Notes: a model not told the origin generated them from the sequence alone. Counted from the stretch's first letter, positions 15,892 to 23,797 are shown. The stretch: 23,797 nucleotides of DNA from Pelagibacteraceae bacterium TMED124 (GCA_002171275.2 NHFZ02000010.1:1-23797), one strand, 5' to 3'. Numbers and translations: made by a program.

Positions 15892-16182
15892 CTATTTTTT
15901 TTTAAATTTCCTATACTCAAAATTAATATAAGCTTTGATTATGCTTATCCAAATCATTTTTGTAAGTTTTACATCAATTTTCATTTTTAATGATTTTTTT
16001 TTAATATTTTTTAAAATTTTGTTTATTCTTGCTTTATCAACTATTTGTTTTTTATTGGTCTTCTTATCAAGAATTTGATTTACCAATTTAGTTCTAATTT
16101 TAATAATATTAAGAAGCCTATTATCTAAAGAATCTAGTTTTCTCCTTACTTTATTAATTGTTCTGTTTTTTTCCAGCGACAT
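15892..16182 (-). CDS. AroQ-class chorismate mutase
   Basis: Probable monofunctional chorismate mutase (chorismate to prephenate, the branch to phenylalanine and tyrosine); 96 aa, all-helical AroQ fold expected. Aligned by eye to the E. coli P-protein mutase domain, VRRKLDSLDNRLLNIIKIR supplies the helix 1 arginine (R13) and R30. A lysine around 40-41 and the pair D49/R52 in VDKARINKI match the second-helix active-site residues. At the positions of E. coli S84 and Q88 it has Tyr and Glu (IIKAYINFEYRKF), so the end of the active site departs from the model. No signal peptide. It faces rpmG tail to tail with a one-base gap and is divergent from ctaA across 42 bases. The protein is very lysine-rich, which makes the family match less crisp than for its neighbours. 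Confidence 0.75.
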   Translation of the reverse strand: MSLEKNRTINKVRRKLDSLDNRLLNIIKIRTKLVNQILDKKTNKKQIVDKARINKILKNIKKKSLKMKIDVKLTKMIWISIIKAYINFEYRKFKKK

Positions 16183-16224
16183 AAATGTTATTAATTTTTT
16201 TTAATGATAATATATAACAAATAA

Positions 16225-17253
16225 ATGGAAATTTTGTTAAGAAAAGAATTTTTAAATTTGGTATATTATTGGTTATTATCAATATTAATTCTTATAGGAT
16301 TAATTGTAATTGTTGGTGGATTAACAAGACTGACGGATTCGGGTTTATCTATTACAAGATGGGATGTTGTATCTGGTATTTTTCCTCCTTTTTCTGAAAA
16401 AGCATGGGATGAAGCTTTTAATCTGTATAAAAAGATACCGCAATTTTATCTTTCCAATCCTGATCTCACTATATCAGAATTTAAAGTGATTTATTATTGG
16501 GAATATTTTCATAGAATTCTTGGAAGGATTTTAGGTTTGGCATTTATAATCCCTTTACTTTTTTTCTATTATAAAAAAGTTTTTAGTAGAGAATATAACA
16601 TAAAATTTTTATTATTATTTCTATTAATTCTTATCCAAGGAACTGTAGGATGGTACATGGTAAAGAGTGGTTTAATTGAAAATACAACTGTAAGCCATTA
16701 TAGATTGGCTATTCATTTGAATTTAGCATTAATTTTATTTTCTGCAACATTTTGGTACTTATTGAATTTAAAAAATACACAAAGTATAATTTTTTTTAAT
16801 TTTTCTAAAAACAACATTTATTTAAAAATATTTATTTTATTAATTTTTCTTCAAATAACTTTTGGAGCGTTTACCTCAGGATTAGATGCTGGAATGCTTT
16901 ATCAAACTTGGCCATTGATGAATCAAAATTATTTTCCAGACGATATTTCTTTTAATAATAATTTATTTGACCTTTTTAATCAGCCTTCATTTGTTCAGTT
17001 TATTCATAGAAATCTTGCTTATCTAATTGTGTTGTATACACTTATAATATTATTTTTTGTCTTATATAAACGTAGAACGGATTTATACAAATCAGCTTTT
17101 CTTCTTGTATCTATAATATTTGTTCAAGCCTTTTTAGGTATTCTTACTTTATTAAGTGGAGTAAATATTGTTTTTGCTTCAATGCATCAACTTTCTACAA
17201 TTTTTTTATTACTTTTCTCGATTTATTTTTATTATAAATCTCTAAATCAATAG
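16225..17253 (+). CDS. ctaA: Haem A synthase (CtaA/COX15)
   Basis: Integral membrane enzyme oxidising the C8 methyl of haem O to give haem A for aa3-type cytochrome oxidase. It is 342 aa with about eight membrane helices. Conserved blocks are VGGLTRLTDSGLSITRWDVV, YYWEYFHRILGRILG with a haem-ligand histidine, GTVGWYMVKSGL, VSHYRLAIHLNLAL, QFIHRNLAY and SMHQLSTIFLL, giving the expected histidines in both halves of the duplicated fold. The long SITRWDVVSG...PPFSEKAWDEAF loop is typical of the alphaproteobacterial/mitochondrial COX15 type. The 42-base spacer to the divergent chorismate mutase holds AT-rich candidate -10 elements (for example GATAAT 16206-16211) but no convincing -35. A promoter for rplM follows 6 bases after its stop. 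Confidence 0.95.
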   Translation: MEILLRKEFLNLVYYWLLSILILIGLIVIVGGLTRLTDSGLSITRWDVVSGIFPPFSEKAWDEAFNLYKKIPQFYLSNPDLTISEFKVIYYWEYFHRILGRILGLAFIIPLLFFYYKKVFSREYNIKFLLLFLLILIQGTVGWYMVKSGLIENTTVSHYRLAIHLNLALILFSATFWYLLNLKNTQSIIFFNFSKNNIYLKIFILLIFLQITFGAFTSGLDAGMLYQTWPLMNQNYFPDDISFNNNLFDLFNQPSFVQFIHRNLAYLIVLYTLIILFFVLYKRRTDLYKSAFLLVSIIFVQAFLGILTLLSGVNIVFASMHQLSTIFLLLFSIYFYYKSLNQ

Positions 17254-17259
17254 TTTTTA

Positions 17260-17288
17260 TTGACATAATAAATAATAACTTGTAATTA
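17260..17288 (+). promoter_or_regulatory. Probable sigma-70-type promoter for rplM-rpsI
   Basis: A perfect -35 hexamer TTGACA (17260-17265) is followed after 17 bases by TAATTA (17283-17288), with an alternative TGTAAT two bases further upstream. The site lies in the 48-base spacer between the ctaA stop and the rplM ATG, so transcripts would have a very short leader. A consensus -35 is rare in such AT-rich DNA and fits a strongly expressed ribosomal-protein operon. I see no hairpin or L13-binding leader structure. Confidence 0.55.
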
Positions 17289-17301
17289 TCGCCAGGTTCA
17301 T

Positions 17302-17763
17302 ATGACACCTTTTATTAAAAAAAAAGATATAAAAAATGATTGGTATTTGGTTAACGCCGAAAACTTGGTCGTTGGTAGATTAGCTGCATATATTTCTAAA
17401 GTTTTAAGAGGAAAAAACAAAGCTCAATTTAATCCTAACCAAGACAATGGTGACTTCGTTATAGTTACTAATATTGAAAAAATTAAGTTTACTGGAAAAA
17501 AATTTGAAAATAAAAAATACTATAAACATACTGGCTATCCAGGAGGTATTAAAGAAACATCGCCTCAAAACTTACAAAGAAGAAATAAATCTCAAGACAT
17601 TTTAAAATTTGCAGTGAAGAGAATGCTGCCTGATGGACCATTAGCAAAAAAACAGTTAAGTAAACTTAAAATGTATTATGGTGATAAGCATCCTCACTCT
17701 ACTCAGAATCCGGTAGAGATAAAATTTTCAGGACTAAATAAAAAAAATTATATAAAAAATTAA
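17302..17763 (+). CDS. rplM: Ribosomal protein L13 (uL13)
   Basis: Early-assembling protein of the 50S subunit, 153 aa. Family blocks are [58 protein letters not shown] and YYGDKHPH. The ATG at 17302 gives the usual N-terminal extension before WYLV. It overlaps rpsI by one base (TAATG), the near-universal rplM-rpsI pair. Confidence 0.98.
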   Translation: MTPFIKKKDIKNDWYLVNAENLVVGRLAAYISKVLRGKNKAQFNPNQDNGDFVIVTNIEKIKFTGKKFENKKYYKHTGYPGGIKETSPQNLQRRNKSQDILKFAVKRMLPDGPLAKKQLSKLKMYYGDKHPHSTQNPVEIKFSGLNKKNYIKN

Positions 17764-18209
17764 TGGAAACTGGAATTACAGAAAATAGTAAAAGTATTGC
17801 CAAAAAAATAAAACTTGATTTTAAAGATGGCAACTATGCAACAGGAAGAAGAAAAAAATCAATAGCTAGAGTGTGGGTTAAAAAAGGTTCTGGAAAAATA
17901 TATGTAAACGGTAAAGAAATGAATCAATACTTCAAAAGACCTGTGCATCAACTTATTGTTGTTATGCCATTACAAGAAACAAACGTAATCAATCAATTCG
18001 ATGTAAAGTGTCATGTTAAAGGAGGAGGATTATCAGGGCAAGCTGGAGCTATCATTCATGGTATTTCAAGAGCATTAGTGAAAACTGATAATAATTTAAA
18101 AAAAACATTAAAGAAAAACAAGTTTACCACAAGAGATTCTAGAAAAGTTGAAAGAAAAAAATACGGACACAGAAAAGCTCGTAGAAGTTTCCAATTCTCT
18201 AAAAGATAA
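17763..18209 (+). CDS. rpsI: Ribosomal protein S9 (uS9)
   Basis: Protein of the 30S head whose C-terminal tail reaches the P-site tRNA. It is 148 aa. An N-terminal extension of about 25 residues precedes [22 protein letters not shown]. The conserved [20 protein letters not shown] and the terminal [15 protein letters not shown] with the final Arg are present. Translationally coupled to rplM by a one-base overlap; argC follows after 42 bases, an order frequent in alphaproteobacteria. Confidence 0.98.
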   Translation: METGITENSKSIAKKIKLDFKDGNYATGRRKKSIARVWVKKGSGKIYVNGKEMNQYFKRPVHQLIVVMPLQETNVINQFDVKCHVKGGGLSGQAGAIIHGISRALVKTDNNLKKTLKKNKFTTRDSRKVERKKYGHRKARRSFQFSKR

Positions 18210-18251
18210 ATCATTTATTTTCATTAAGATTAAAAGTGATATAAACAAATT

Positions 18252-19280
18252 ATGTCAGTAAAAAAAATTAATATTGTTGTAGCTGGAGCCACTGGATATG
18301 TTGGCCTTGATTTGATAAAAATTTTATCAAAACACCCAAAAGTTGAAATAAAATATCTTTGTGCTCAAAAAAAAATAGGAAAAAAAATTCAATTTTTTGA
18401 TAAAAGAATTAAGAAAAAACTACCTAGGATTTCTAATATAAAATCAGTTAATTGGAATGAAATAAACATTTTGTTCACAGCTTTACCTACTGGTGAGAGT
18501 CAATATTTAGCAAATAAATTAAAAAATAAAAAAGTAAAAATAATTGACCTATCAGCAGATTTTAGACTATCAAATAAACACTTGTACAAAAAATTTTATA
18601 AGAAGGAACATAAAGCCGTAAACTTAATTAAAAAGTCTATTTATTCAGTTTCAGAATTCGCTAAAAAAGATATTAAAAAATATAAAATTATTGCCTGTCC
18701 TGGTTGTTATCCTACATCAATTCAGTTACCTCTTTTACCTTTAATTAAAAAAAATTTGGTGAATAAAAAAAATATTATAATTGATTCAAAGTCAGGTTAT
18801 TCTGGTGCAGGGAAAAATTTAAAAAAGAAATTTAATCACAAAAATATATATTCCTCAATACATGCATATGGAATTTTAAAACATAGACACACAAGTGAAA
18901 TTGATCAAGAATTTAAAAAAATATCAAAATCTGAAGTTAATTATATTTTTGTACCTAATTTAATTCCGACATTCAGAGGAATGCTATCTTCTATTTATCT
19001 TGAACTATCAAAAGGTATAACGGCCAATAAGGTCTTTAATGAATTGAAAAAATACCATAGAAATAATTTCTTTGTGAGAATACAACCTTTAAACAAAGAT
19101 TTAGGTACTGAAAATGTTTTAAATACAAATTTTTGTGAAATTTCAATATGCACACTTAAAGAAAAAGGAAAAATATTAATATTATCTGCAATTGATAATT
19201 TAGTAAAAGGAGCTGCTGGTCAAGCTGTCCAAAATTTTAATATTCTTTACGGATTCAAAGAAAATTTAGGATTAAAATGA
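18252..19280 (+). CDS. argC: N-acetyl-gamma-glutamyl-phosphate reductase
   Basis: Third step of arginine synthesis: NADPH-dependent reduction of N-acetylglutamyl phosphate to the semialdehyde. It is 342 aa, the long alphaproteobacterial/E. coli-type form. The Rossmann motif AGATGYVG (residues 11-18) opens the protein. The catalytic cysteine is C152 in ACPGCYPTS, and the active-site histidine lies in KHRHTSEID (about 210-218). DSKSGYSGAGK and VPNLIPTFRGML are further family blocks. Its stop overlaps the start of the following lipoprotein gene as ATGA, suggesting coupled translation with a protein of no evident link to arginine. Confidence 0.96.
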   Translation: MSVKKINIVVAGATGYVGLDLIKILSKHPKVEIKYLCAQKKIGKKIQFFDKRIKKKLPRISNIKSVNWNEINILFTALPTGESQYLANKLKNKKVKIIDLSADFRLSNKHLYKKFYKKEHKAVNLIKKSIYSVSEFAKKDIKKYKIIACPGCYPTSIQLPLLPLIKKNLVNKKNIIIDSKSGYSGAGKNLKKKFNHKNIYSSIHAYGILKHRHTSEIDQEFKKISKSEVNYIFVPNLIPTFRGMLSSIYLELSKGITANKVFNELKKYHRNNFFVRIQPLNKDLGTENVLNTNFCEISICTLKEKGKILILSAIDNLVKGAAGQAVQNFNILYGFKENLGLK

Positions 19281-19762
19281 AATTTCTTTTCTTTTTATTT
19301 TTTTTTCTTATTAGTTGCGTGGGATTCAATAATGAGAAAACAAAAAAAATATATATTTGTGGGGACCATGAATGTAAAAGCAAAAAAGAAATCAGAGATT
19401 ATTTTGATAACAATATTTCTGTTGAAGTATACACAGTAACTTCTTCAAAAAAAAAGAGTCAGGATATTGATTTAGTTCAACTAAACATTTCAGACAAAGA
19501 GAAGAAGGAATATGTTGCGCTGAGCACAAAAGAAGAAAACATTAAAAAAAAAATAGAGAAGAGAAAAAAAATAGCTAAAATCAATCTTAAAGAGGAAAAG
19601 AAAGTAAAAAAAACACAAAAAAAACGTAAAATGAAAAAAAGCCCTTCAGTTACATTGGTGAGACTTTGTAAGAATTTACAAGAGTGTGATATAGATGAAG
19701 TAGCTAAAATAATTTCAGAAATGGGAAAAAAGAAAGAATTTCCAGACTTAACTGTAAATTGA
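19277..19762 (+). CDS. Small lysine-rich lipoprotein, function unknown
   Basis: I do not recognise a functional family. The 161-aa product starts with MKFLFFLFFFLISC, a short lipoprotein signal with lipobox LISC and acylated Cys14, so it is probably anchored in the inner or outer membrane facing the periplasm. The mature part begins with IYICGDHECKSKKEIRDYF (C28 and C33, C-x4-C), passes through a highly charged lysine-rich linker (about residues 90-125, likely extended or coiled-coil), and ends with RLCKNLQECDIDEVAKII (C131 and C137, C-x5-C). The two cysteine segments look alike in layout (aromatic or aliphatic residue, C, C, then an acidic/amphipathic helix), hinting at an old duplication. 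It overlaps argC by 4 bases and precedes hom by 9 bases. The gene is real by position, codon use and signal peptide; its role is unknown. Confidence 0.8.
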   Translation: MKFLFFLFFFLISCVGFNNEKTKKIYICGDHECKSKKEIRDYFDNNISVEVYTVTSSKKKSQDIDLVQLNISDKEKKEYVALSTKEENIKKKIEKRKKIAKINLKEEKKVKKTQKKRKMKKSPSVTLVRLCKNLQECDIDEVAKIISEMGKKKEFPDLTVN

Positions 19763-19771
19763 TAGCAATAA

Positions 19772-21070
19772 ATGAAAAAAAATAAAAAATTAAATATAGC
19801 AATTGTTGGACTAGGAAATATTGGTTTAAATCTTTATCGACATTTAGAAAAAAATAAAAAATCTATTACAGAAAAGAATAATATAAATTTTGAAATAAAG
19901 TATGTTTCAGCTAAAAATAAAAATAAAAAGCGTAAAATAAATATACCAAAAAAAAAATGGTTAAAAAATTATTTACTTGCCCCACGATTAATTGACGTTG
20001 ATGTTGTTGTTGAATTAATTGGAGGTTCAGAAGGACCAGCAAAAAAATTAGTATTTAACTCATTAAAAAATAAAAAACATGTCATAACAGCGAACAAAGC
20101 CTTAATTTCAAAATATGGTGATGAACTAGCTTTACTTGCCGAAAGAAAAAAAGTTAATTTAGAATTTGAAGCTGCCGTTGCAGGAGGTATACCAATTATT
20201 AGAACTCTTAAGGAGGGCATGGTCGCCAACAAAACTAATAAAATTTATGGAATTTTAAATGGAACATCAAATTATATTCTTTCAAATATGGATAAAATGA
20301 AAATGGACTTTAAATCAGTTTTAGAAAAAGCAAAAAAACTAGGATATGCAGAAAGCAATCCAAAATCAGACTTAAATGGTGAAGATGTAAAATCAAAAAT
20401 TCAAATTTTATCCTCTCTTGCTTTTAATTCTTTCATTAATAACTCAAAAATTAATCTTGAGGGAATAAATAATATTGATGAGATAGATATAAATAATGCA
20501 GAGATTTTAGGTTACAAAATCAAACATTTGGGTCTTAGCGAAATAGAAAATGGAAAATTAATACAGCGAGTTCATCCATGTTTAATAAAAAAAGAATCTC
20601 GAATAAGCAATGTTAACGGTGTTTTAAATGCAGTTATTATTGAAGGCAAACCAATTGGAAAATCTGTTCTTCAAGGTGAGGGAGCCGGTCCAGGTCCAAC
20701 AACTTCAGCTTTAGTTTCTGATATTTGTTCGGTTTTAAGGGGAAACATAAAATTTCCCTTTTCTGTATCTCACTCAAATAGAAAAAAAATAATACCAGCA
20801 GATTTGTCTGAAAAAATCTTCTCTTCCTATATAAGACTTGATGTAATAGACAAAAAAGGAGTTTTGTCATCAATTACAAAAACAATGTCAAAAAATAAAA
20901 TTTCGGTTAAAAGATTAATCCAGAATCCTTTTAAAGGGAAAAAATTTGCTTCTATAGTCATTATTTCTCACAAGGCAAAAAATAAAAATTTAGTTAAATG
21001 TATTAAACAATTAAAAAAAAATAACTTTATTTTAAAAAATCCAAAATTTATTAGAATAGAAGAGATTTAA
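19772..21070 (+). CDS. hom: Homoserine dehydrogenase (monofunctional, ACT domain)
   Basis: Reduces aspartate semialdehyde to homoserine for threonine and methionine synthesis. It is 432 aa. The Rossmann motif IAIVGLGNIG (GxGxxG at residues 13-18) is followed by HVITANKALIS and the hallmark segment FEAAVAGGIPIIRTLKEGM ... IYGILNGTSNYIL. GYAESNPKSDLNGEDVKSKIQIL carries the catalytic lysine. The C-terminal ~80 residues (YIRLDVIDKKGVLSSITKTM onward) form an ACT domain, which in this family usually senses threonine, so feedback inhibition is likely. It is followed by glpX with one base between stop and start codon; no thrB or thrC lies alongside. Confidence 0.96.
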   Translation: MKKNKKLNIAIVGLGNIGLNLYRHLEKNKKSITEKNNINFEIKYVSAKNKNKKRKINIPKKKWLKNYLLAPRLIDVDVVVELIGGSEGPAKKLVFNSLKNKKHVITANKALISKYGDELALLAERKKVNLEFEAAVAGGIPIIRTLKEGMVANKTNKIYGILNGTSNYILSNMDKMKMDFKSVLEKAKKLGYAESNPKSDLNGEDVKSKIQILSSLAFNSFINNSKINLEGINNIDEIDINNAEILGYKIKHLGLSEIENGKLIQRVHPCLIKKESRISNVNGVLNAVIIEGKPIGKSVLQGEGAGPGPTTSALVSDICSVLRGNIKFPFSVSHSNRKKIIPADLSEKIFSSYIRLDVIDKKGVLSSITKTMSKNKISVKRLIQNPFKGKKFASIVIISHKAKNKNLVKCIKQLKKNNFILKNPKFIRIEEI

Positions 21071-21071
21071 A

Positions 21072-22013
21072 TTGATAGAACCTAAACTGTTAAATAAATT
21101 TATTAGAGTCTGTGAGAGAGCAGCTTTTGGCGCTTCCAAGCTTAGAGGAAAAAACGATAAAATTGCTGCAGACCAAGCTGCTGTTGATGAAATGAGATCC
21201 GAACTCAATAAAATAGATATGAAAGGAAAAGTTGTAATAGGTGAAGGAGAAATGGATGAGGCACCAATGTTATTTATTGGTGAAGAAATAGGTACTGGAA
21301 AAGGAGAAGAATTAGAAATAGCCGTTGATCCTTTAGAAGGAACAAACTTTGCAGCGAAAAACTTACCTAATGCTATTGCTGTCTTAGCAGTTGCCAAAAA
21401 AGGTGGTTTGTTATCTGCACCAGATACTTATATGGAAAAAATTGCAGTAGGAAGTGGACTTCCAAAAGGTATTGTTGATTTAGATAATTCTGTTGAAAAA
21501 AATATAAAATTACTTGCTGAAGCCAAAAAAATAAAACCTGAAGAAATTACAGCGTGCGTTCTCAATCGACCGAGACATGACAAAATTGTTTCATCTTTGA
21601 AATCATTAAATGTAAAAATAAAATTTATACAAGACGGAGATGTCACAGGCGTTATTTCTGTTGTTGATCCAATCTCACCAATAGACATTTATTTAGGTAT
21701 CGGTGGAGGTCCAGAGGGTGTTTTAGCCGCTGCTGCATTGGATTGTTTAGGAGGTCAAATGCAAACAAGACTTGTACTAAGCGATGATAAAGAAATTAAC
21801 AGGGCAAAAAAATTAGGAATTACCGATCTAAATAAAAAGTATAATATAGAAGATATGATTAATGGAGATGTTATATTTTGTGCATCTGGTGTAACGGATG
21901 GAGAAATGTTAAAAGGAATTACATATAAAGGAGATTCTTTCGAAGCTTCCTCTTTTGTTTTACACAAAAGCCAAAAAATCTTCAAAAAAATTACTAATAT
22001 AGTCAAAAAATGA
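21072..22013 (+). CDS. glpX: Class II fructose-1,6-bisphosphatase (GlpX)
   Basis: Gluconeogenic phosphatase: fructose-1,6-bisphosphate to fructose-6-phosphate, metal-dependent. It is 313 aa from a TTG at 21072, chosen because MIEPKLLNKFIRVCERAAF matches the family N terminus and the next ATG would remove conserved residues. Motifs are DKIAADQAAVDEMR, VVIGEGEMDEAPML (the metal-binding acidic site, about residues 54-67) and AVDPLEGTNFAAKNLPNAIAVLA, then the later DGDVTGVI and GIGGGPEGVLAAAAL. Some class II enzymes also cleave sedoheptulose bisphosphate; that cannot be judged here. It overlaps recJ by four bases (ATGA). Confidence 0.95.
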   Translation: MIEPKLLNKFIRVCERAAFGASKLRGKNDKIAADQAAVDEMRSELNKIDMKGKVVIGEGEMDEAPMLFIGEEIGTGKGEELEIAVDPLEGTNFAAKNLPNAIAVLAVAKKGGLLSAPDTYMEKIAVGSGLPKGIVDLDNSVEKNIKLLAEAKKIKPEEITACVLNRPRHDKIVSSLKSLNVKIKFIQDGDVTGVISVVDPISPIDIYLGIGGGPEGVLAAAALDCLGGQMQTRLVLSDDKEINRAKKLGITDLNKKYNIEDMINGDVIFCASGVTDGEMLKGITYKGDSFEASSFVLHKSQKIFKKITNIVKK

Positions 22014-23794
22014 ATATCAACTCAGTTTTGGGTAAGGATTGGATATCCAAAAACTATAGTGAAGAAACTGTAAATTATTTAAAAGACAATTTTAGTCTTA
22101 GCGAGATTCTTTCTAGATTAATTGCAATCAGAAATATTAAAATCGAAGAAGTACAACTATTCTTAAATCCAAGGATAAAAAATCTGTTACCAAATCCATT
22201 CATTTTAAAAGATATGGAAAAAGCTGTAGACAGAACAATAAAAGCAATTATTAAAAAAGAAAAAATCGGAATATTTGGAGATTATGACGTTGATGGTGCT
22301 ACTTCGACAGCTATTTTGGGAAATTACTTTAACGAAATTAATCAAAATATAGAGATTTATATACCTGATAGAAAAACAGAAGGTTACGGCCCAAGTAAGC
22401 AAGGTTTTAAAAAATTGATATCCAATGGAGTAAATTTAATTTTTACAGTTGATTGTGGGACAATGTCTTTTGATACAATTGATTTTTCACAAAAAAAAAA
22501 TATTGATGTATTAGTTTTAGACCATCATCAATCAGAGTTAAAATTACCTAATGCTTTTTCCATAGTAAATCCTAATAGATATGACGATAAGTCAAATTTA
22601 AACTATCTTTGTGCTGCTGGTGTCTGTTTAATGTTTTTAGTTGCTTTAAACAAAAAATTAAGAGATTTACATTGGTTTAAAAAAAACAATATAAAAGAAC
22701 CAAATTTAATAAATTTTCTTGATTTAGTTTCTCTTGGAACAATTTGTGATGTGGTTCCACTTACAGGCTTGAATAGGGCGATTGTTAGCCAGGGTCTTGA
22801 GATTTTAAAAAAAAAATCTAATCTTGGATTAAAAGCTCTAAAAAATATTTGTGGAATAGAAAGCAATATAACAACTTATCATCTTGGCTATATATTAGGA
22901 CCAAGAATAAATGCTGGTGGTAGAGTAGGAAAATGCTCACATGGTGCTAATTTATTATTAAGCAAAGATTCAAAAGAAATTTTTAAAATTGCTAGTGAAC
23001 TAGAGATTTTTAATAATGAAAGAAAACTAATCGAAACAAATATGTTAAAAAGTATTGAGAAAACAGTAAACATAGATCCAAATGAACCCACAATTGTTTT
23101 GTCGGGTCACAATTGGCATGGGGGAGTTATTGGAATTATTGCAGCTAGATTGAAAGAAAAATACAATAAACCAACAGTCATAATTTCAGTTGAAAAAGGT
23201 TTGGGAAGAGCTTCAGCAAGATCAGTTTTAGGATTTGATATAGGAACTCTTATTATAAGTGCTGTGCAAAAAAATATTTTAAAAAGAGGAGGGGGTCATA
23301 AAATGGCGGCTGGTTTTACTATTGAAGAAAAAAAAATAGAAGAATTTAAAACTTTTATAAATAACAAATTTTTTAAAGTTAAAAGAAATATAAAAAAAGA
23401 TAACATTCTCTTTTTTGACTCAAAGATTTCTCCATCAGCACTAAATATAGATTTCTTTTCAGAAATTAATTCACTTTCTCCTTTTGGTTCAGGGAATCCA
23501 GAGCCAAGATTTGTTATCGAAAATTTGAAATTATTAAAATCTTCTATTGTTGGAGACAGACATATAAAAGCTTTATTGTCTGCTTCAGACGGATCTGTAA
23601 TCAAAAGCGTGACATTTAATGCAGTAAAAACTGATTTAGAAACCTATTTGTTATCAAAAAATCAAAAAAAAATTAATATTGTTGGAAAATTAAGTCTTAA
23701 TGAATGGAAAGGTCAGAAAAATGTAGAGTTTATTATCGATGATATTTCTGTTAATAAGACAATCAATAATTCGGTCCCATCGTCTAACGGTTAG
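22010..23794 (+). CDS. recJ: Single-stranded-DNA-specific exonuclease RecJ
   Basis: 5'-to-3' exonuclease on single-stranded DNA, used in recombination, mismatch and base-excision repair. It is 594 aa, normal length. DHH phosphoesterase motifs are visible: IGIFGDYDVDGATSTAIL (D91/D93/D95), FTVDCGT, and VLDHHQSE (DHH at 171-173). The DHHA1 part carries GRVGKCSHGANLLL, LGRASARS and GGGHKMAAGFTI (about residues 427-438), and an OB-like tail follows. The frame has no stop before the adjacent tRNA-Glu gene: codons 589-594 and the TAG stop lie within its first 22 bases. Two runs of ten A (22491-22500, 22807-22816) occur in the frame. Confidence 0.95.
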   Translation: MNINSVLGKDWISKNYSEETVNYLKDNFSLSEILSRLIAIRNIKIEEVQLFLNPRIKNLLPNPFILKDMEKAVDRTIKAIIKKEKIGIFGDYDVDGATSTAILGNYFNEINQNIEIYIPDRKTEGYGPSKQGFKKLISNGVNLIFTVDCGTMSFDTIDFSQKKNIDVLVLDHHQSELKLPNAFSIVNPNRYDDKSNLNYLCAAGVCLMFLVALNKKLRDLHWFKKNNIKEPNLINFLDLVSLGTICDVVPLTGLNRAIVSQGLEILKKKSNLGLKALKNICGIESNITTYHLGYILGPRINAGGRVGKCSHGANLLLSKDSKEIFKIASELEIFNNERKLIETNMLKSIEKTVNIDPNEPTIVLSGHNWHGGVIGIIAARLKEKYNKPTVIISVEKGLGRASARSVLGFDIGTLIISAVQKNILKRGGGHKMAAGFTIEEKKIEEFKTFINNKFFKVKRNIKKDNILFFDSKISPSALNIDFFSEINSLSPFGSGNPEPRFVIENLKLLKSSIVGDRHIKALLSASDGSVIKSVTFNAVKTDLETYLLSKNQKKINIVGKLSLNEWKGQKNVEFIIDDISVNKTINNSVPSSNG

Positions 23795-23797
23795 GAC
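23773..23797 (+). tRNA. tRNA-Glu, 5' 25 nt (cut by window end)
   Basis: The last 25 bases match the start of bacterial tRNA-Glu. The 5' acceptor strand is GGTCCCA (23773-23779), then T8 and C9. The D stem is GTCT (23782-23785), pairing with AGAC-compatible bases GGAC (23794-23797) via one U-G and three Watson-Crick pairs. The D loop between them reads AACGGTTA, with the conserved A14, GG and A21. The same order (GTCT-loop-AGGAC) occurs in E. coli tRNA-Glu. The anticodon arm and 3' half lie beyond the window, so the amino-acid identity rests on this 5' half. The gene overlaps the 3' end of recJ by 22 bases in the same orientation. Confidence 0.85.

Noticed and set aside
18210..18251. Promoter or terminator between rpsI and argC
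   Set aside because: Only AT-rich sequence with a loose TATAAA-like element and no supporting -35 or hairpin.
19540..19650. Lysine-rich stretch of the small lipoprotein as a non-coding or frameshifted repeat
   Set aside because: The frame is continuous between a clear lipoprotein signal and an ordered cysteine-containing C terminus, so it is best read as a charged linker.
1..23797. CRISPR arrays, insertion sequences, prophage or defence genes
   Set aside because: No spaced direct repeats, transposase or integrase motifs, terminal inverted repeats or defence-family proteins were seen; the window is filled by housekeeping genes.

Overview
The window is a gene-dense, strongly AT-rich stretch of bacterial chromosome made almost entirely of housekeeping genes. 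Very low GC, lysine/asparagine/isoleucine-rich proteins, spacers mostly from -24 to about 60 bases, and alphaproteobacterial gene blocks in shortened form point to a streamlined marine alphaproteobacterium of the SAR11 (Pelagibacterales) type. This assignment is inferred from gene content and protein recognition, not from a database search. I see no mobile element, phage gene, CRISPR array, toxin-antitoxin pair or defence island, and no stretch over 300 bases without a gene.

Layout. (1) 1-4031, plus strand: the 3' part of serS (its start lies before the window), then yajC-secD-secF, the SecDF-YajC membrane complex. (2) 4033-7539, minus strand: uvrA followed by a stand-alone membrane protein of the PuuD (urate hydroxylase N-domain) type. 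(3) 7630-12828, plus strand: a tight run ssb-gyrA-coaD-cyclophilin-tgt, divergent from uvrA. (4) 12840-13319, minus strand: a BamE-like lipoprotein whose 5' end overlaps the next gene head to head. (5) 13296-15890, plus strand: ubiquinol-cytochrome c chaperone, rpmF, plsX, IHF-alpha-like, MerR-like, rpmG, all overlapping or nearly so. (6) 15892-16182, minus strand: a small AroQ-type chorismate mutase. (7) 16225-18209, plus strand: ctaA, then rplM-rpsI. (8) 18252-23797, plus strand: argC, a small lysine-rich lipoprotein, homoserine dehydrogenase, glpX, recJ, and the first 25 bases of a tRNA-Glu that runs off the window end.

Functionally the window mixes translation (serS, rpmF, rpmG, rplM, rpsI, tgt, tRNA-Glu), DNA replication and repair (ssb, gyrA, uvrA, recJ), envelope biogenesis (secDF-yajC, bamE, periplasmic cyclophilin, plsX), respiratory-chain assembly (ctaA for haem A; a bc1 assembly chaperone), and amino-acid, CoA and sugar metabolism (argC, hom, AroQ, coaD, glpX).

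I found no obviously new multi-gene system. The points most worth a second look are: a Tgt protein that has lost all three zinc-binding cysteines while keeping its catalytic aspartates, with no queA beside it; recJ ending inside tRNA-Glu, so that tRNA 5' processing would remove the recJ stop codon; the head-to-head coding overlap of bamE and the bc1 chaperone gene; the single-domain PuuD-like protein; and a small lipoprotein with two spaced-cysteine motifs flanking a lysine-rich linker.
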